This document shows positions 60,696-64,000 of a stretch of DNA of 64,000 nt, in pieces (position 1 is the stretch's first letter; every line of letters begins with the position of its first letter). The notes beneath the pieces were generated by a model. That model did no database searches. It saw only the letters and a list, made by a program, of their open reading frames with translations, and had not been told where the DNA came from. Made by a program: the position numbers and the translations under genes. Origin of the DNA: Aquisalimonas sp. (lineage in GTDB: Bacteria; Pseudomonadota; Gammaproteobacteria; Nitrococcales; Aquisalimonadaceae). The stretch is from the NCBI GenBank assembly GCA_007126095.1, contig SLBZ01000061.1, positions 1 through 64,000 of the forward strand, read 5' to 3'.

Positions 60696-62321
60696 TCAGG
60701 TGCGGAACCGCTTGACCTGTTCGCGCAATTCTCCGGCGAGGCGGGCGATATCCTCGCTGGACTCCCGGTTGCTGCGAACGCTCTCGGTGTTCTGCTCAGC
60801 AACATAACGAATGGACTCCACGTTCTGGTTGATCTCCGTGGCAGTGGAACTCTGTTGCTCGGCTGCACTGGCGATCTGGTGATTCATGTCGCGGATCCGC
60901 GCAACAGCCCCGGCGATCCCCTCGATGTTGCTGGCCGCCTGCTGGGTCCGCTCCACGACGGTGGACGTGCGGTTACGGGTTTCATCGATCATCCCGGCGG
61001 TCTCCGTGGTCCCGCTCTGGACCCGTTCGACCATGTCCTGGATCTCCCTGGTGGCGCCCTGGGTCCGTTGCGCCAGGCTGCGCACTTCGTCCGCCACCAC
61101 GGCGAAACCGCGCCCCTGATCGCCGGCACGGGCCGCCTCGATCGCCGCGTTCAGCGCGAGTAGGTTGGTCTGTTCCGCGATGGATTCGATCACCGAGAGC
61201 ACGGTGCCAATGGATTCACTCTCCTGGTTCAGTGAACGCACAGCATTCACCGCCCCCTCCATTTCCGATTCCAGCGCATGGACGGCATTGGCGACACTCT
61301 CCACCGCCTCGCGACCGTCCCCGGACCGGGTGTCCGCGTCCTCCGCGGCGTGGGACGCGTCGGCGGAGTTTCGGGCGACTTCGTCCACGGTGGAGGCCAT
61401 TTCGTTCATGGCCGATGCCAGGCTCTCCGTCTCCGACTTCTGATGCTCGGCCCGCTGGGCCGCCTCTTCGGAGGTGCTGGCCAGTTGCTGGGCGGAGTGG
61501 TCGAGCGTGTCCACCGCCTGGGCCGTGCCGCGGATCATGGTGCCAAGGCTGTCCTGGATGGTCCGCGCCGAGTGACCGATGCGCCCGATCTCGTCATCCC
61601 CGTAATCGGGAATGTCACTAGTGAAATCGCCCTCGGAAATGCGCTGCAGGGCATTCCTCATGGCGGTCGCCGGGTTGACGATCATGCGGTTCACCAGCAG
61701 CAGGAAGATGACGAACGCCACGGCGACAGCGAGGGCAATCAGCAACACTGTCATGGTGACGGCGTTGCCGGCCTGGGCACTGACAGACTCCGTCTCACCC
61801 TCCAGTTGCTGGGCCATGGTCTGCCGCAGATCGGTCAGGGCCGCCTGGGCCGCTTCGCCGCTGCCGGTGGCCCAGGCGTCTGCCGAGACGATGTCGCCGG
61901 CCGTTTCCTGGAAGATCGCATACGCGTCGCTGTACTCGGCTTTCATGGCCTCGTGCTCGCTGATGAACTCCTCCAGCCGCGCCGTGAGTGTGGTGTCCGA
62001 GACACGCCCGTGCAGATCCTGTGCCTGCGCGTGCACCCGTTCATGCTGATCGACGAAGGCGGCCCAGTAACGCTCCCGGCGCTCCTCGTCCTCGAAGCCG
62101 CGCAGCAACACGGTGCGCCATATTTCGATCTGCCGGTTGTAATCACTGGCGATGTTCTGGATGTCGCTCTCCTGTTGCTCCACCACCCCGAGTTCATCGT
62201 AGCCGGCCATGCTTGCCATCATTTGCCAGAGGCCGAAGGCGACGGCGGCGAGGACAACGGCGGTGCCACCACCGGTGATCAGAAGAAGCTTGTTTCGGAT
62301 GTTTGCCAGCAGGAATCGCAT
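60696..62321 (-). CDS. Methyl-accepting chemotaxis protein
   Basis: 541 residues from ATG 62321 (GGAGG 4 bp upstream). Membrane helices lie at about 10-30 and 190-210, with a helical, four-helix-bundle-type periplasmic sensor between them ([28 protein letters not shown]). After a HAMP domain ([37 protein letters not shown]), the signalling domain carries the hairpin tip [40 protein letters not shown]. No C-terminal CheR-tethering pentapeptide is seen (ends QVKRFRT). The ligand is unknown. Confidence 0.93.
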   Translation of the reverse strand: MRFLLANIRNKLLLITGGGTAVVLAAVAFGLWQMMASMAGYDELGVVEQQESDIQNIASDYNRQIEIWRTVLLRGFEDEERRERYWAAFVDQHERVHAQAQDLHGRVSDTTLTARLEEFISEHEAMKAEYSDAYAIFQETAGDIVSADAWATGSGEAAQAALTDLRQTMAQQLEGETESVSAQAGNAVTMTVLLIALAVAVAFVIFLLLVNRMIVNPATAMRNALQRISEGDFTSDIPDYGDDEIGRIGHSARTIQDSLGTMIRGTAQAVDTLDHSAQQLASTSEEAAQRAEHQKSETESLASAMNEMASTVDEVARNSADASHAAEDADTRSGDGREAVESVANAVHALESEMEGAVNAVRSLNQESESIGTVLSVIESIAEQTNLLALNAAIEAARAGDQGRGFAVVADEVRSLAQRTQGATREIQDMVERVQSGTTETAGMIDETRNRTSTVVERTQQAASNIEGIAGAVARIRDMNHQIASAAEQQSSTATEINQNVESIRYVAEQNTESVRSNRESSEDIARLAGELREQVKRFRT

Positions 62322-62389
62322 GCTGCCTCCGGGAAATGTCTGGTGCGCCGATCGTGCGCGGGGCCAGGATGGGCTGCGCGGCCGTGGTC

Positions 62390-62968
62390 TCAGGACGCTG
62401 GTTCCGCCTCGATGAGGATGCGGGCCTCGCCCCAGTCGGGGAGTTCCAGGCGCGTGGTGTCGACGCCGGAGCTGTTGTGGTCGGTCGCGTGCGTCCACTG
62501 GCCGCGGAGGCGCTCCGTTATGTCGATTTCGCGCTTTGTGTCCGACTGATTGGTGACTACGATCTCGTAGCCGCCAGAGGCATGCTCCGAGTGATCGATG
62601 GTGACAGTCACGTCACCAAGAGTGCTGCGAGGAACCATCATCATGGAATCCTCGCCCGCTCGCTTGGCGTCCTCACCGAACATGTCGACGTCGTCGCCGA
62701 CATCCCGGAACGCGCGCAGTCGGATCTCCATCTCGTCATCGTCTTCGGCCGTAAAGAAGCCGACGAAAAGCACATGCCGTTCAGAGTCCTCCGAGACCGG
62801 CTCTATCTCGAGGGAGAACTTGGCACGCTCTGAGGTGGGTGCGGCCACGCCCATGCGCTCAAGGGTGACCGCGTCGCTGCCAAACGCCGCAGATGCCGTA
62901 AGCATGAGGATGAGGCCGAGGAGGCTGCTGGTAGCGTTGCCCCGGCTGGTGCGTTGCATGTTCATCAC
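62390..62968 (-). CDS. Secreted hypothetical protein
   Basis: 192 residues with signal peptide [21 protein letters not shown]. The mature part is acidic ([58 protein letters not shown]) and beta-rich, without a recognised domain. Its length and signal suggest a periplasmic protein. It lies 68 bp upstream of the chemoreceptor on the same strand and could be cotranscribed with it. Confidence 0.7.
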   Translation of the reverse strand: MMNMQRTSRGNATSSLLGLILMLTASAAFGSDAVTLERMGVAAPTSERAKFSLEIEPVSEDSERHVLFVGFFTAEDDDEMEIRLRAFRDVGDDVDMFGEDAKRAGEDSMMMVPRSTLGDVTVTIDHSEHASGGYEIVVTNQSDTKREIDITERLRGQWTHATDHNSSGVDTTRLELPDWGEARILIEAEPAS

Positions 62969-63104
62969 GATCGCTCCTCGAAATGCTCGGGCTTTGTCAC
63001 CGGGTGTGGGTCCTCGCCGCTGTGCGACGATGGCGCCGGTGTGTCGGCCCGTTTTCCGTTTTGTGGTTCTCTGCCCTTGGTGTCGACAGCCCGTCGCTGG
63101 CCCC

Positions 63105-64000
63105 TTATTCGGTCTCGACCAGGTCGCATTTGCTCTGTGATAGAGGCTTGAATGCCTCGTCGCCCGCGACCGTGTCGATGATCTCCGCGACGTCCCACTC
63201 GTGTTCGGAGTCTGTGGGCGCTTTCATCTGCACGAGCTGGATGTCCTGCACCAGACGGCCGTCAGCGCGGAGTTCACCGCCACTGACAACGGGGTCGTTC
63301 ACCGGGCGTGCCCGCATGACGTCGGCGACGGTCGGGCCATCGACGTTACCCGTCGCTTCAACGGCCTCGAAGTAGTGGATCAGCCCGGAATAGACGCCTG
63401 CCTGGGGCTCACTTGGTTTGCGCCCGTGACGCTCGTAGAACCGCATGGAGAATTCGCGGCTTGCAGCGTCCTGGTCCCAGTAGAACGGCGTTGTCAGAAT
63501 CATCCCCTGGGTGACGCCGAGCCCGGCCTCGCGGATGTTGGGAATGGTCGCGGCCACCGGTGTCACCAGCATGTCTCCGCGGCTCACGGAGTGGAGGTCG
63601 TAGGCTTGCTTGATCGCCGATTGCAGATCGTCGCCGGCGCTGGCAATGGCGAGCACGTCGGCTTCCGCCTGTTCCGCTTCAAGCATCTGGCGCAGCATGC
63701 GTCCGTCACCGAGTGCATGTGCAGAGGTCCCGATGATGCTTCCACCGTAGGCTTCCACAGAGCTACGGATTTGCGCCAGGAGGTCTTCTCCGTAGGCGTT
63801 GTCCATGTGCAGGACGTACCAGTCTCTGCGGTCACGGTCGGCGGCCAGTCGAGCCACTGCGCGGCTGAACATGTAGCTGTCGTACATCCAGTGAAAACTG
63901 GTGGGTGTGCATGCCTCGTTGGTGACTTCGTTGCTCACCACGGCGTTGAGGACCAGCACGGCCTCATGCTGCTGGTTGATTTCCTGCACGGCGAGGGCAG
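63105..64000 (-). CDS. ABC transporter substrate-binding protein (Leu/amide-type), 5' end outside window
   Basis: The open frame runs to the right edge of the window, so the N-terminus is missing; the visible 298 residues include PTSFHWMYDSYMFSRAVARLAADRDRRDWYVLHMDNAYGEDLLAQIRSSVEAYGGSIIG and PFYWDQDAASREFSMRFYERHGRKPSEPQAGVYSGLIHYFEAVEATG. These are the second half of a type 1 periplasmic-binding protein (Peripla_BP_6, branched-chain amino acid/urea type). It belongs to the same broad fold as the binding protein at 29375-30619 but is a different subgroup. Partners probably lie beyond base 64000. Confidence 0.8.
   Translation of the reverse strand, partial: ALAVQEINQQHEAVLVLNAVVSNEVTNEACTPTSFHWMYDSYMFSRAVARLAADRDRRDWYVLHMDNAYGEDLLAQIRSSVEAYGGSIIGTSAHALGDGRMLRQMLEAEQAEADVLAIASAGDDLQSAIKQAYDLHSVSRGDMLVTPVAATIPNIREAGLGVTQGMILTTPFYWDQDAASREFSMRFYERHGRKPSEPQAGVYSGLIHYFEAVEATGNVDGPTVADVMRARPVNDPVVSGGELRADGRLVQDIQLVQMKAPTDSEHEWDVAEIIDTVAGDEAFKPLSQSKCDLVETE

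Noticed and set aside
1..64000. CRISPR arrays, rRNA and tRNA genes
   Set aside because: No regularly spaced repeats and no recognisable RNA gene cores were seen on reading the window.

Overview
The window is a compact, high-GC chromosomal segment from what looks like a gammaproteobacterium. The cbb3-oxidase assembly genes (ccoI, ccoS), a Pseudomonas-type amidase operon, an Mrp/Mbh-like cation antiporter cluster and sigma-54 control suggest an aerobic, possibly halophilic or alkaliphilic member of the Ectothiorhodospiraceae or relatives. That placement is inference from gene content only. No rRNA, tRNA or CRISPR array was recognised.

Layout. 1-5.3 kb: end of a cbb3 oxidase assembly operon (ccoI-ccoS-SafE-like), then ResB and a DUF2189 membrane protein. 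5.4-15.5 kb: mixed metabolic genes and regulators (NmrA/LysR pair, GNAT, lipid kinase, FtsH-type protease, berberine-bridge-like flavoenzyme with divergent GlxA-type regulator, zinc alcohol dehydrogenase, hydrolase). 15.6-17.8 kb: a cobalamin riboswitch in front of an OprP-like porin and a cytochrome c'. 18-20.8 kb: nitronate monooxygenase-like enzyme, HxlR regulator, an internally deleted methyltransferase and a cupin. 20.8-26.3 kb: a six-gene Mrp/Mbh-like antiporter cluster with unusual fusions. 26.3-28.8 kb: a beta-CASP MBL protein coupled to a PhaC-like hydrolase.

29.2-38.4 kb is the most striking block. It is an expanded aliphatic-amidase operon: a five-gene Urt/Liv-type ABC transporter, then amiE, amiB, amiC and amiR (ANTAR antiterminator). 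Just after a sigma-70-like promoter lies a leader with two hairpins carrying hexaloops with A at position 1 and G at position 4, the second overlapping an intrinsic terminator. This is the expected RNA target of the AmiR encoded 8.5 kb downstream. The inferred circuit is: AmiC senses amide, frees AmiR, AmiR stabilises the antiterminator, and transporter plus amidase are made.

38.4-44 kb holds an atypical kinase/response-regulator pair divergent from a coiled-coil membrane protein, a VWA-like lipoprotein and a hydrolase lacking its nucleophile serine. 44-47.1 kb is an accessory patch: a decayed TnpB element with both end hairpins, HigBA and YefM/YoeB-type toxin-antitoxin pairs, IS3 debris and a DUF418 remnant. 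47.1-55.2 kb includes a divergent sigma-54 regulon: OsmC, acyl-CoA-dehydrogenase-like flavoprotein and rubredoxin/rubredoxin reductase on one side, a Tat-exported NrtA/CmpA-type binding protein and a GAF-AAA-Fis activator on the other. Two -24/-12 promoters flank a central palindrome. 55.3-64 kb: VOC protein, TetR/methyltransferase pair with tandem operators, broken flavin monooxygenase, inverted pair of paralogous phosphoribosyltransferases, NlpC/P60 lipoprotein, chemoreceptor and a partial ABC binding protein.
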